Part shown: in pieces, positions 23,395-36,235 of the stretch
Layout: every line of letters begins with the position of its first letter
How positions within the stretch are numbered: the stretch's first letter is position 1
DNA from: Numida meleagris
Taxonomy: Eukaryota; Chordata; Aves; Galliformes; Numididae
Reading direction: 5' to 3'
DNA: 64,000 nucleotides
Assembly: GCF_002078875.1 (NCBI RefSeq)
Contig: NC_034438.1
Coordinates: 18,195,497-18,259,496, forward strand
Notes under the pieces: model-generated
What the model was told of the DNA's origin: nothing
Databases searched by the model: none
The model's input: only the letters and a program-made list of their open reading frames with translations
Program-made: the position numbers and the translations under genes

Positions 23395-26107
23395 AAACCT
23401 ATGATTTTCCTGAGAAAGATAAAAGTGTGAAGAAGTGTGTCCAGTACAAGGCATTAATCACTTTTGATGCAGCAAAGCACTAGTCTTTAAAGCTGTTCTC
23501 AGCATCTGCACCAGAAATTCCTCTTACAAAGAAAATTCAGATGGGATATTTAGCACACAAAGTTTTACATGGATAGTAATGCCATGGGTATTTCCTTTTT
23601 GTAACTGTAACTGCAGAATTCTGCAATAATTTCATTAGGATGATCTATCTCTGTGGCACATCTCAGTCACAAGTCTGTATGTAGCACCTCAGTTTTGAAC
23701 AATGTTCTGAATGGAATAATATAACCTCAAGTGAGTTCTCCAAAAGTCAGCGTGGAAACCGATGTAACAACCCATTCATCAGTGAGTGTTGGACATCTTC
23801 TGTGCTGGCCAACTCTCAAGTCTGTTTTTAAGATGCTACTTTATTTTTCGTGTGAGAGTGGTGGGCTCAGTATAGAGAAATCCAGCTCTGTTTCTAGCAG
23901 ATGAGGCTTCTGGAAATCTAATATGTTACAAACCTTGTAGCTTAGTTCAGTCATGCTGTCTCACACAGCAGGAGGTGTACACAGACCTCAGCTGTATAAC
24001 TTCACAATTTATATGGCCATTAAATTCATCTTATAGTAATAAAAAAAGATGAAATAAGACTGGGAAGATCACAAGGTGTCGGTTCTCCCAACATACTTAT
24101 GAAGACAGTAACATCCATAAAAAATACAGTCTGGACAGCTAGGGTCAGTGATTATGCAAACTCTAGATATCATAAACCTGATGCTACTTGGGATGGAAAC
24201 TGTGTCTTAACCCAAAGGTTCTAAAGTTAAGACAACTTCACAAAGATATTTTGAAGCCAAAGATGTTATCTCCAAAATATCAAAACTAAGTTATGTTTCA
24301 GCATCAACATGCATGACTTTCAAGCAAATTTTCTCCACTTAGTATTCTGAACAAGACTTTCATAGGAGAGTGATTAGGCATCATTAACTCATTTTAAGCA
24401 TATACACAGCTTCATTGGCAATTATGATTATTTGATTTCTCTTCAGGACAATTGATTTGTGAACTAGGAGCAAGCAACTCCTAATGAAATGTGTTTATGT
24501 AACAAATGTCATGAATATCTTTGTTATAAAGTGAAAAACTCAATTAACAGAACTACCCCAAAAAAATCAAATCGAAGTGATACAGGATTAACAAAGTGTA
24601 AGGTCACTAAATAATAGATGTGCTCCCATGTGCATCACTGAATACACAAATAAGATGTGATTTACTGTAAGATCATTTGTAGAAGCAGTATATGTTGTAA
24701 CTTTCCTTAGTGTCACTGTAAGGAGGGTTTTAGGTAGATTTAGCAAAATGGATGACAGTTTTAATTGTATATACCAAAGCATATTAGCTCAAAAAGACAC
24801 AACTTGATGCTGGAGTCATCATGTAAGCAGTCAGTAATTTAAGAATCTCATATATGACAGATCCCATGCTCCTTTTCCAAAGTATTATTTTTCACTGAGG
24901 CATTTGTTTACTGATAATGCAAAGAATAAACAACAAATTTGGTATAAAAACTCTCAAAAAAACATAGCAAGTAAGCTATGTACAGGAGTAGCTTTATTAG
25001 AGTAGTCTTTGTACCTTCAGAATAAGATTATAGAAAGCAAGAAAAGAATGATTTAGTTTAGGGATTAATGTCGTCTTGAAGTTTCTCTTTTCCTAAAACA
25101 AAATAACGTAGTCTGTGGAAGGAACGGGGAAAAGTCTCCAGCCACACTCTTCAATCACTCAATCACTGCCTGATTTCCTTGCATTTAATATTTATGCGAC
25201 CTTAACCTCTGGCTGAAATTTGCAAACACAATTAAAATTTACTTGCATAGAAAAAACTGTGGTTACATTGTTCTTAAAAATTAGATTAGAAAGTAACACA
25301 TTTCTAATAGAGAAAGAAAAATGAGAGTTTTGCTGTGAAAAACAATGTTGCAAATAGATGTGATGTAGCAAGAGAGAATTGAAAGACACACTTTCTCATT
25401 TAATAAGCAAGAGTGTAAAACTATTAGTAATAAATTTTCCTTTCAGTTTTCCATTTTTAATTCATGTATCTGATGCCACAGTGCCATTCAAAAAAGTCTT
25501 TCATCTTATTTTTTTTTTTTTTGTGCTGGGCTTTAATGCTCACACTGAGGCAATCAAAACATATTATTTCAGTCTGAATGTTACCTCACTCTGTTTATGT
25601 AGGCCAAAGAGAAGATTAGGGAAGGACAAAGGCAAAATCTAAGCTACAATACAATGGCAATAATACATCATTCCTAATCCAACAAAATCCAAAAGTGATG
25701 TTCACTCTCTTTCACCCATGCAGATTCAATACCTGGCAATCTGAAAGAAAGTGAAAGAGTTAAACAAGATGCAGCAGCGAGTTGAACCAGCAGAAGATCT
25801 CGTTATGCATCTATGACAGCACTACTGAGAGAATAATCTTCTTAGAAGCTTCTATTTAAAATTAAATCCTACTATGATAAATAGCCTGATATATCTAGGC
25901 AGTTCAGATCTGAAATTTTGTTTTGCAGTGTGTTACCTGGCCATTCTCTATTTAATATAAGGGGAAGTAATTCAGAGCTTGTCTGGGCATTTTATCCTTG
26001 GGACTTCAAAATATTTCTGATAAGTTTCAGAATATTAATTTTTCCAGAGAAAAGACTTAAAGCATTTGGGCCTTTTTACAAAGTTTACTACTTATGTTTC
26101 ATTTCAC
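23395..26107. other. AT-rich unique DNA, no gene found
   Basis: No supported gene or transposon. A T run lies at 25510-25522. Short frames such as 25379-25642 plus have no domain. Confidence 0.45.
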
Positions 26108-26495
26108 AATCATAGAAACATAGAATCATAGAATCCTTAGAGTTGGAAGGGACCTTTAAAGGCCATCCAGTCCAACTATCCTGCAATGAACAGGGATGTC
26201 CTCAGCTAGATCAGGTTGTCTAGAGCCTCATCCAGCCTCGCCTTGAAAGTCTCCAGGGATGGGGCATCCACCGCATCTCTGGGCAACCTGTTCCAGTGCC
26301 TCACCACCCTCACTGTAAAAGAGTTTTTCCTTATATCCAACCTAAATGTACCCTCTTTAAGCTGGAAACCATTTCCCCTTGTTCTATCACCACAGACGCT
26401 GCTGAAGAGTCTGTCTCCTTCTTTCCTGTAGCTCCCCTTTAGATGCTGAAAGGCCACTATCAGGTCACCTCGCAGCCTTCTCTTCTCCAGGATGA
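26108..26495 (-). mobile_element. CR1 LINE 3' end, minus strand
   Basis: The 3' end is at the left (ACATAGAATCATAGAATCC near 26118) and the 5' truncation at about 26495. The minus ORF2 frame is open from 26495 to the natural stop near 26206 and ends RLDEALDNLI; upstream it runs into flanking DNA. Blocks [34 protein letters not shown] and RHWNRLPRDAVDAPSLETF are clear. It is a close relative of the plus copy at 10.7-11.2 kb, so the two are an inverted pair about 15 kb apart. Confidence 0.95.
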
Positions 26496-28892
26496 ACATT
26501 ATAAGCTTTATTTTAATTAGTCTGTAATACAATGATTATTTCCCAGCTATTGAAGTGATTTAGCTCTCTCAGGAATACAGTAGTACCTATTGAATGCAAG
26601 TATAACATAACAAATGAACAGAGAGGAAACACTCCTTTCAGAGGAGCAGGGAAAAATCATTGTATGTACTAAGCCTCGTTCTCTTTGCTTTGCCTTCATG
26701 CTTGACAAATTGTCAAATGGTCAGTATTCTCTATCTGGCTTATATTTCCATGCTTGGAAAGATATTTGTTTAGTCATACTAATTTCATAGTTTTTCTTGT
26801 GTAGATTTATATGTGTTTTGAATTAATTTTGGTTATTTCAAAAAATTTGTAGATCAGGTGGAATCAACAAAACTTAAATGTGAAAAAGATCACCCAAGAA
26901 GAAATCTGTTTTATCTTGCCCTATTCTATTCTAAACATACTTCTAGTTAAGAAAAGACAGAAATGTGTAGATCAGCCTTTATATTGATTGTAACAGTTAT
27001 ATCTATTTCACATCATGCGTCTCCTTAAAGGAAAAAGCCTTAAATCCACTCAGCTACTAGAATTTGAAATATCATCTAGCATTTTACACAATGTAACAAC
27101 TTCAAACACCATCTAATTCCCAATATTTGTTTTGTTTTGTGAAAAAAACATTTCTACTTTATGCTAATAAAACCAGTAGAGGATCTACTGGTCCCGGTCA
27201 GCTGGACAATGCACTGTATAAATCCAGGACAAAGCTAATCAATAGCTGTTCCTAAGTAGGAAAAAACATTTTGATTTCATACTCTAAAATCATGACAAAA
27301 ACATGATTTACCTACGTAAATAATTTATATCTAAGTAACAATAAGCACATTTCTGTTCAGGAAATTATCTTATTTCATACAAACAGTTGGGGACTTGTAT
27401 GTATACACCCTACTGCACTGTTCATTAAAGTTTCTAATACTTGCTTGGCAAATTATATTTTAAAAAAACTGTTCCCAACTCATGACTCCAGTCTGTGCTA
27501 CACACTCACAAATATAACCAACATACAAATACTACCAAAACTGTTACAACAAGCAGGGAAGAGGATGCAAGGCTCTCTACAGTTGTACCAGGCATGAAGG
27601 TCTTAAAATGGATACAGTTAGGTAACCTAACCTAAAAACAAAACAACTGCCAGGGTTTTCATATAAGACCAGGAAAACGCCACCCAAGTACTGAAAGTAA
27701 AATATTATGTAAGAAATATGACATAAAGGACCATATCTATGTTTGATTTGGAAACCTACATGTATGTTACTGTCCTTTTACTGCACTGTGTCATGCAGTT
27801 TGTACAAAATAAAGAAACTGACTGAATATTTTGTATCAATCAGACTACACATAAATATGTTTAATTCTGACAAAGAGGGTCCCAGAAACTTCACTGTGGA
27901 GCCTGAGGAGCTGATCCATTCAGACCACCTAACCTTCATGTGCAATTAACACTCTGAGCAGCGCTGAAGCAGCAACACCTATAATATTGGGCTTCTGTAC
28001 ATATGCACACTTCAGGAAAGTGATGCCCTCCACACAGCCTGCCGGTTTTGACACGTGGATCACAATGCTGAACTGTTACATGCTATGCAGATTACACAGG
28101 TCTGTCATGCAGAACCTGATGGCAGTAGCATCATTAATCTACTGTTAAACCCCATGTTTTTATTTCAGACCTCCCATCATCTTTGCTAAGAAAGACTCAT
28201 AAACAGAAAAAAATTCTTCACAAGAATCACAAATAGGCTTTTCCTTGAAAACATACAAGTACATTCTCCATTAACATTTACTCTAGGATTTTAGATAAGA
28301 CAGAGAAAGAGGAAGGAAAATTTCTCTGAGATTATAGGTAGCTTCATTCTGGATGTTTAAAAGACCCTGGCATTAGATGTAAAGTAAAAACTAAAGTAAA
28401 AAAAAATTCCTCATCACTTGATCACGATGAGCTGTTGTTGACGTGGATAAGATGATTCACCAAAGCACCAGCTCCTTCAGAGGAAAGGAAATCCCCTTAC
28501 CTCTGCTTTCACAGTGGAATTTTAACAAAGAGTACCCAGAGCCATAGATGCTGCTTACACACTGGCATGTAAAGCACAACTCTTAAACAGTTGGTTTTTT
28601 GAGATCCCCTGTTTTGAAGTGGTAGCACAGCGCATTTGCACTGGACATGAAACACATGCCAACAATTTCGCACACAGGGCTTGTGCAATATCTTAATTTT
28701 ATTACGAAGTTTTTGGGAGCTAGGTGGATTGTGACATGTCAGTGATTCAAAAGTGAAATTCATCTGTCTTGACAAAGGTCTGTTTCATGATTAACTGCAA
28801 TTCCAGGAATATCCTTACAGGACTATCTGCTATGTCCAAAGAGACAACTGCTGCATTATCATAACTATTCATATTTAATAGGAATTTTTTAC
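26496..28892. other. AT-rich unique DNA, no gene found
   Basis: No gene or repeat is supported. The minus frames at 28509-28971 run next to the following CR1 and look accidental. Confidence 0.45.
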
Positions 28893-29056
28893 TAATACAG
28901 TGGTGAGGCACTGAAACAACTTGTTCAAAGAAGTTGTGGATGCCTGGGCAGCGTGATCTAGTGGATGGCAACCCTACCCACAGCAGGGCAGCTGGAACTG
29001 GATGATCATTAAGGTCCCTTCCAATTCAAGCTATTCTGTGGTTCTCTGATTCTATA
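28893..29056 (+). mobile_element. Short CR1 3' end
   Basis: A plus CR1 remnant of about 160 bases, with a mutated RHWN-LP-EVVDA block (GTGAGGCACTGAAACAACTTG, AGAAGTTGTGGATGCC), a deletion of the intervening codons, then GGGCAGCGTGATCTAGTGG and the 3'UTR wording GAACTGGATGATCATTAAGG. It ends in two imperfect octamers, ATTCTGTGGTTCTCTGATTCTATA. The internal deletion joins DA directly to the end of ORF2. Confidence 0.9.
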
Positions 29057-32000
29057 AGTAATCAGTGGGGCTGTCTGGGAAGTAGATAAGGGCAGAATTA
29101 AAAAAAAATACTGAAATGGATGTTCACCATAACACCATTAAAATATAATGTTGTCTTGATAACATCTCACTCGTAACATCAAACTAATGCATCTGTCTTG
29201 CAGGGTAGATATTGGTAGTAATGAAATAAAATAAAATAAAATATAAAACTCTAAAAAAAGATTTATTTCCAAACCTGATTTTCAGGTGATCCAGTGTTTT
29301 CTAGTCTGACTTTACTGATAGCAGATATCTATATTAAATAACCTCTCTCCCAAATCCTGTGAGATAAGTGAAATGCTCTGATGTTAAACAACCATTATTT
29401 CTAATTGCAATGGCTTGTGTGCTCCCTAAAATAATCAAAAATCCAGCTAATTATGTTGCCATAAAGTAAGATAGATTACATTCCACTTTCCTTTGGAAAA
29501 CTTCAGTAAGCAGAAGACTTAATCCCTAAGGCACTTCAAGTACTTGAACACTATATGTTTAGTTTTCTGTAGAAAGGAAAAAGAAGAAGTAATCCAGGCA
29601 CACATTATTTTCCACAACAGACAAGTTTATACTTTAGTGTGAACAAATCTCTAATTGAAATTATCAAAGGAAAACATTTTCTATTAAAATTTGTTGCTAA
29701 ATTCTTACTAATTAATCCAGTTAATGGATCCTATGTAAAACACAGATATTGAAGGCAAAGCATTTTCTGTGTTTAAGTTGATATCTTGCATCCAGCTTCA
29801 TTAAGGTGGAACTCAGTAGGAAACTACATTTAATTAGTATTACTAATGGATCTTAAACTAGGAGGTTCTGTGGAGTTAAATCAAATAGCTGGTAGTTGCT
29901 AAATTGACTCAAATTTGAAAGTCCTCCAAGCATTATCCAAAACAGTTAATACTTGTACTTCAAGTTGTCTCCCATTCGTTTTTTTGTTTAGCCTGTGCAA
30001 TAATATGGCAGTTTATCACTCAGTTTTTCAGCATGTTTCTCAGACTTTCAGAAAAAAACAAGACAGACACTTTTCCCCACACAGTTTCCCCATGTTTGGA
30101 GTTCTTGGTTCCTCCCCTCCTTTGAGAGAGGTAACACAGGCTAAGAGGAACCACAGGTACCAGAAAAGCAAATTTATCTTGTATAAATGAAGCTTTCATC
30201 TTGTCATCTCCATGTGCAGTATATCTTGCTTTACCAGTTTTCAGTCACAATTAAAGTTAATACCTACATTTATTGTTTTTTCTCATTCCTTTAAGGACAG
30301 GCTGTAGAGAAGAAAGACAGGTTGATTTCAGCATTCACTTCTTGGCTGACAAGAGTCAGTCAGGCTCTGGTGTTTGTGGGGAATCCCTCGGGGAGGGAAG
30401 GCACAGGGCAGAACAAAAGATCTACCCTCAACTCCATTTTATCAGTGACCCCTTCACCAGCAATAGGCAGGGAAAAAGACCTGCACGCAGTTCTGGTTTG
30501 CTGGGATTTTAGCAGCCTGAACAAGTACAACCCATACTTCTTAGGAGCCTTGTATAACTAACTCCTCGTGATACAACTAGCATGTTCCTCTCAAAATCTA
30601 AATTTCTGAGATATATTGAGAGGTTTTGTACCCAAAAAGTTTTGTTAAGATCACTCTGCCCCCAAATTCACCAAGGTTGCTGAGGTTACTCTCACGTCCA
30701 CCCCCAGTGACCTCTCACACCTGAGGGAAGACAGTAAATACTAGGTTTGGGTGGATGTCTGAATGTCAACACAAGCATTTATCATGTGGTTTACTTCTGC
30801 AGTGCTAATGCTCTTGGTTAAATAACTTCTTTTTTTTGTAATATCAGATTACAGGTAACAGGTATACCCTACTGCCTAGGTTACTAGAAACAAGAAAGGC
30901 CTAAATATAGCTAAAAAATAAATAATGAGAACTGAAATACAAGAGCAGCAAAGAACATTTTAATGTTAAAGGCAAGACCAGGCATGGTAAAATCATTTGG
31001 ACAATTTATTTTGTTACTAAATTACAGTTATATTAGCTCTAACAAATGCACATTTGAAAAGTTTGATATATTTATGTATGTTGGCTAATCCAAACAAAGC
31101 ATGTCAACAGTTTGTGAGGTTATACAGGCCGTACACATTAATTAAAAAAATTCATTATTTTCATTTTTCTTAGAAATTCTCTATCTATTCAAGAAGCACT
31201 TTTCCTTGCTGGTATTCAAATTTAGTTTTAATTAAATGGAGATTTAATTCAGCAACAGCTTCCAGTTCTGACTGTATAGTGGCACTTAATGATTGATTTC
31301 TGTCACATTTTGGAGTCAAGTAAAAATGCTAGTATACACCCAGCCTGATACAGCTTAAAAGTACACAGACAACATAATCCTGAGTAGTGTCAGCTACCCA
31401 ACTGATTCTGCTTTTGAAGGTAGAAAGTTAACAACACTTGCCAAAAAAAAAAAGAAAAAAAAATCACATAATTTTTAATGGGAGAAAAGAAATTGGAAAC
31501 AATCATCCTTAGAGACACTGCTGTAATCTTGGATGTTTCCCCCACATGTACATACAACTGTTTGAGATGTAATTTTCAAATACTTTAATTTTAATGAATC
31601 AGCTGTATTAAAAGAACTGCAACAGAACAATGTTGAACTTCACTAAACCACAAGTGGTGATTCCAGCCAGCACTTTCACACTGAGGGGGGATTGTTGGCT
31701 AGTACCCTACAGTAGTCCCTGAAGAGCAGCAATGCTGGGAAATGAAACGCAATGTCCAGCTACATTTCCTGTGCAAGCTGTCAAAGAGAAAGAATGCTCT
31801 TGCAACCACAAAAACCCCTTAAGGACTGATTTCAAGTTGAGAGATGTAAAATCAGTACCTTACTACACATCCTTCCATGACAGTAATGGTGGTTTAGTAT
31901 ATAGACTGTGCCAGTGTGCTTTTTTGCCTTTTTTTTCTGCAAATATATAGGAAACGATTCTTTATAGATTTCATAGATTTCATACTGAACAACACAATGT

Positions 32001-32884
32001 AGATCTTTAATCCTGTTGACAAAGTCTGTGTTTTGTTAGAATAGGGCTCTGGTGTGGAGATTGTGCCTCAGGTACCTCTGCCTGCCCTCAGCACCACGCT
32101 GGGAAGTACTGGTGCTGCCATTTCAACTTCACAGTAGAGGAGATTAAATAATTGCAGCCAGGTCAGCTCCTGCTGGGGCCTCATGGTGGCTGCACTAGTC
32201 CTTGTCCCTGCACATCCAGCCCACAGGCATGGCAGAGATCATCCTGCCTGCCTCTGATGGAGCAGCACTCGGGCGCAGCCACACTGGAACAGCTGTTCTG
32301 GCAGGGAAGGGACTGGTGACGTCCCTCCTCGTACCGTGGCATCCCGCTCCCAGTCAGCATTCCAGGCAAGCCACAAGGTCGCTCACAGTGTGACATTATT
32401 GTACCACCAGGTCCTGACAGACCAGTCTCGGGCTCCACCTTTCTCATCTCATTTGGAATTTTTTTTATAGCACATATAAAACATTGTGTCTGTCCTTGCT
32501 TATTTATACATCCAATATCACGTAATCTGGAATTGAATAATAATGACTTCAATTTCTGCGTTACTCATTAAAATATCAGTTGAAGCCTTAACACAAAACA
32601 TTTACAGACGCTGTTCTTTTTGACTCCAGCAGGACTCCTCCTATGAGTCACTTGTTCAAGCTCAAGCAAAATGAAGGCATGGTGGGACTTGCTCCACCAG
32701 CAGGTAAACCTTTGGCAGTTCAGGAACTTCTTTTCCAAGCTGCTGAATGGAACAGGCACAAGAAATATCCCAGGAGTGCATCCCACTCCCCAGATTATAG
32801 TGTATCATAGAAAATCTCAATCATTTGGCATTACTCCACTTGGGATAATAATTAAATATTTATTGATCCGAAGAGAAGGAAACA
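29057..32884. other. AT-rich unique DNA with one GC-rich block
   Basis: No gene is supported. An (AAAAT)n microsatellite lies at 29224-29247 and an A-rich run at 31443-31463. The block at about 32040-32430 is conspicuously GC-rich for this window and holds a 123-codon minus frame (32181-32552) rich in G, P and C with no recognised domain. The plus frames at 30273-30561 overlap in two phases and are probably chance. Confidence 0.45.
29224..29247 (+). repeat. (AAAAT)n microsatellite
   Basis: About four regular AAAAT/AAATA units. Simple sequence, probably length-polymorphic. Confidence 0.9.
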
Positions 32885-33060
32885 AGGACTTTCAGGCTCA
32901 GTGGTTAGGGCACTGAGGTGAGAACAAGAGATTCCAGTCTTTGCTTCACTGAGTATTTAATTATTTATAAAGCAGAACAGATCCAAAGACAGACAACAAC
33001 CTGCAAACTGGTGCATGTGGAAACATAGATTCAAGTCCCTACTTCTTTTCAGAGAGTTCT
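32885..33060 (+). mobile_element. Ancient tRNA-derived SINE-like element
   Basis: GGCTCAGTGGTTAGGGCAC at 32897-32915 has the form of a tRNA 5' half with an RNA polymerase III A box. GAGATTCCAGTCTTTGC about 15 bases later is a mutated B box. A second B-box-like motif, AGATTCAAGTCCCTAC, lies at 33029-33044. Between them is TATTTAATTATTTATAAAGC. The same order of B box, CTGCT-like bases and AATTATTTATAAA recurs in opposite orientation at about 41455-41560, so this is a dispersed family and not a single tRNA relic. Similar tRNA-like repeats are known from reptiles, but I cannot name the family. No cloverleaf can be completed, so it is not a tRNA gene. Confidence 0.5.
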
Positions 33061-36000
33061 TTTTATCCACTGGAGTATTCCAAACAAAAGGTTAATGAGG
33101 AGGAGAAACCTAAACATCAGTAGTCCCCAGAATCTTTTCTACACCACCACAGTGGAAGAATCCTTGATTTGGTAATGCTTACCTGGGTGGAATTGTAGCT
33201 GCAAAGCTTTGTAAGAAGCCATAGCATTTCATTAGAGCTTTGGTGTGGGCTAGTAACTTCAGCCAACAAGGTGGCACAAGAACAGGGTCGTTATAAAGCA
33301 GCTTTTCAGCAGAAACTTATGGGCTGCAGAACCAAGTGTGGAAAATCTGCCCAAATGGTACCCACACTGAGTCAGTGAGGTGCAGAGCATAAGAGCATAA
33401 GAAGGAATTGTGTTTTTATATCATCTTTTTTTTCTTTTGTTTTCAGGTATCAGCATAAGTAATACAATAATTTATTTCAGATTTTAAATAAAGACTTGCA
33501 TAGGCCTTTAGTCTTACACAGTTCGGCTTCCAGGTTGGTTTGAGAAATATTCAGGTGAGTTTACTTTGTCACTCTCAGTTTACATAAACGTCTGTAATTG
33601 TTTCAAGGAGTTGTTTTCATCTAGTTACTTTTTCTTCTTATACCATCACCTAAAACATAAGAAAAGAGCAAAGTTTTTTTTTCTTCAAAGAAGCAACTAT
33701 TACACTTGAATCAACTAGCCTTTGCAGGCCCACAAAAGGTGAAGTTATAGTTTGTACTTTGCATAAAGGAGTTAAAAAGGCAAATAGAATTTCTCTATCT
33801 TTTCCTCCTCCTCTTTGAAAAGACAAGATTTTTTCATTTTCTTTCAGATAGAAGTAACATTTCCATTCCGTCAGTAGAAAAAAAATTAATGTTATAACCA
33901 CCATAGCCAATCCCTATGGCATAGACAAAGTAAGTACATGCTCTTCAGTCCAAACTTTCAACACTTGCTCTGTTGGATATAGGCACTAAAAACTCCAGAG
34001 CTCTTTACCTGCACCAACTGCACGCTGTGCAGATAGTGCTGGAAGGAAGACTATGACAAGACCCCTGGGAATTAGGGATCCATGCCAAGGCCACAACTTT
34101 CCTGTATGTGCTTGACTAAATCGTCAAGGTTCAGTAAACCAGATTTTTTCTTCAGTATCTCATCACTTCATCATGTACATTGATACCTAATACTTATAAA
34201 TAACTCACACATGTTCCTTCATTTCCTGCACTGCTGAGCAGGATAATGCTGTTTTTTCCCAGAGGACTGGTGTGAACCTCAAGTCATTAACATACGAAAA
34301 ACACTCTAAAGATCTCACATTGAAACCTCTTGAGATCAGTAAAGCACACTTGTGTTCTTGTTTGCAATTTTCTCAGGTAAAAATTGTCTTTCCAGAAGAT
34401 AAATATTTAAAGAATGAACAACTTCTGTTTTAAACATTTGACCAAATTATACAAAATCCCACTTTGTGCTACTTGTAACATCAGTACAGTATCTTAGCAT
34501 GACATGTAGTTTCTTTGCCACATATACTGGAAGCGTGCATTTTGTTTCACTGAAAAAAAAGAGACTGAGAGAGACATTTTGGAAGAAGTGAAAATGTTAT
34601 ATACTGCTAAAACAGTGCACATTTTTCAGAATACAAATTATTACATGCAGTAAAAATCTATGCAATATCATTTTATTCTGTGAAAAAATTAGACTTTTTG
34701 AAAATAGATTTATGTCCACTTGTTTTTCCTAGGGGCTTGTACTAAACTAAAGGAAATGCAACTTTAGATCTGGGAGAGAGAAAGTGTTATTGTTCTTCGG
34801 CAGTCACTATATTGCAGGATATAGCATTTGGTATATTAAGGACTTTCATTTTTATAACGAGAAGAAAGCTTTGAATTTACAGAATATTAATCTGTTTTTA
34901 GGTAGAAGAAAATGATCTTATACTTTGGCTTGGGTTTAGCTAACTTGATTTGTAGATTTTCAGTATAACAGAACATGCTTAAATAGTCTGTCACCTGCTT
35001 CTTTGCGAACATAGCAGAAAATCTAATTCCTGAACTGGAAAATAAAGGAAATGCATAATCTCTGTGTTATGCTTCTAGTATATAAGTGTTTTAGATGGTT
35101 GATTTATTAAATGCTGTTACAAGCAAACCAAGAATGTTAGTATGCTATTGCTTTGTTACTTTAGATATGTTGAAAAGGTATAAATCTAAAGAAATTCTTT
35201 ATCTGCTGACTCCCTAGCCATAATATTAACATCTATAATAAAATAATAAATTTATTCACATTCATGGAATTTTTCACTTACTGCTTAAGGGTATTATATA
35301 ATCAGTGTATTTTTAATATCTGAATACAGTAGCATGTGCATGTATTTCTCCAATTGTGAGTCAGATTCACACAATTTAAAAACATACCTGCAATGAAGCA
35401 GCAGCTCATGTAACCCCTTCTAATAGTGACCATCTCAAGGAAACAGTGTTAGCCTTGGGTGGATCCTCTGGCAGTTTTCTGCAGCACAGCTTTAGAGGTA
35501 GGAATCCCTCCTCTAAGAAGTACAACCCAAATCCTTGCTCTGTCAGTGACCTAAACTCCTTAATGAAACCTCCTGATACCTGTTCAATTTGCCAGGCAGA
35601 TTACTCGAAAGAGATGCCCCTGCCTGAATCAGATAAGATGTGTCTACAAGTCTTTCCGTTCCCCATGTTCATATATTTTGTACGTATGCAATATAATACG
35701 TTTTGCTCACTTTATTAAGACTTTCTAAGCAAAGGTAGCATCTCCTGGTCAGCTGCCATTTACAGTTTCCTCTGTGATATGTGCATTTTGTCATGTACAG
35801 GTCTTAATGCCCCTATATGTTAATATTTGCAGTAACTGGAAAATGAAACCAATATGGAAAGATTAATTCTGGATTCCTGAAAATATCTCATGGAAGATTT
35901 TTAAACTTTGTGTACTCATGTAAAAAAATGAAGCCCTAGCAGACAATGCAATACATAAGTTTAGAAGTTCTTATTGGAATAACGTCTATTTATCTTCCCT

Positions 36001-36235
36001 TTCTCTTCCTCAGTCGCAGCACTTGAGAAGATAGATTCGAGAACTCATATTCTGTCATTCATCTACACTGACTTCAGGAGAATAGACACTTTTCAGTAAA
36101 GGAGAACAGATACTTTCTGCTTGAGCTAGCAGGCAATGACTCACTTCCCACACTATTTTTTTCTCATTGGATTCAAGAACCATTTAGTGATTCTTAGGTT
36201 TAAAAACCAATAGGAAACAATGGTAATCCAGGTCA
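33061..36235. other. AT-rich unique DNA, no gene found
   Basis: No transposon or gene supported. T-rich runs occur at 33426-33441. The plus frame at 35446-35718 (90 codons) has no recognised domain. Confidence 0.45.

Noticed and set aside
32897..32945. Possible tRNA gene
   Set aside because: Only A-box and B-box-like motifs exist. No acceptor stem or anticodon arm can be paired, so it is treated as a tRNA-derived repeat.
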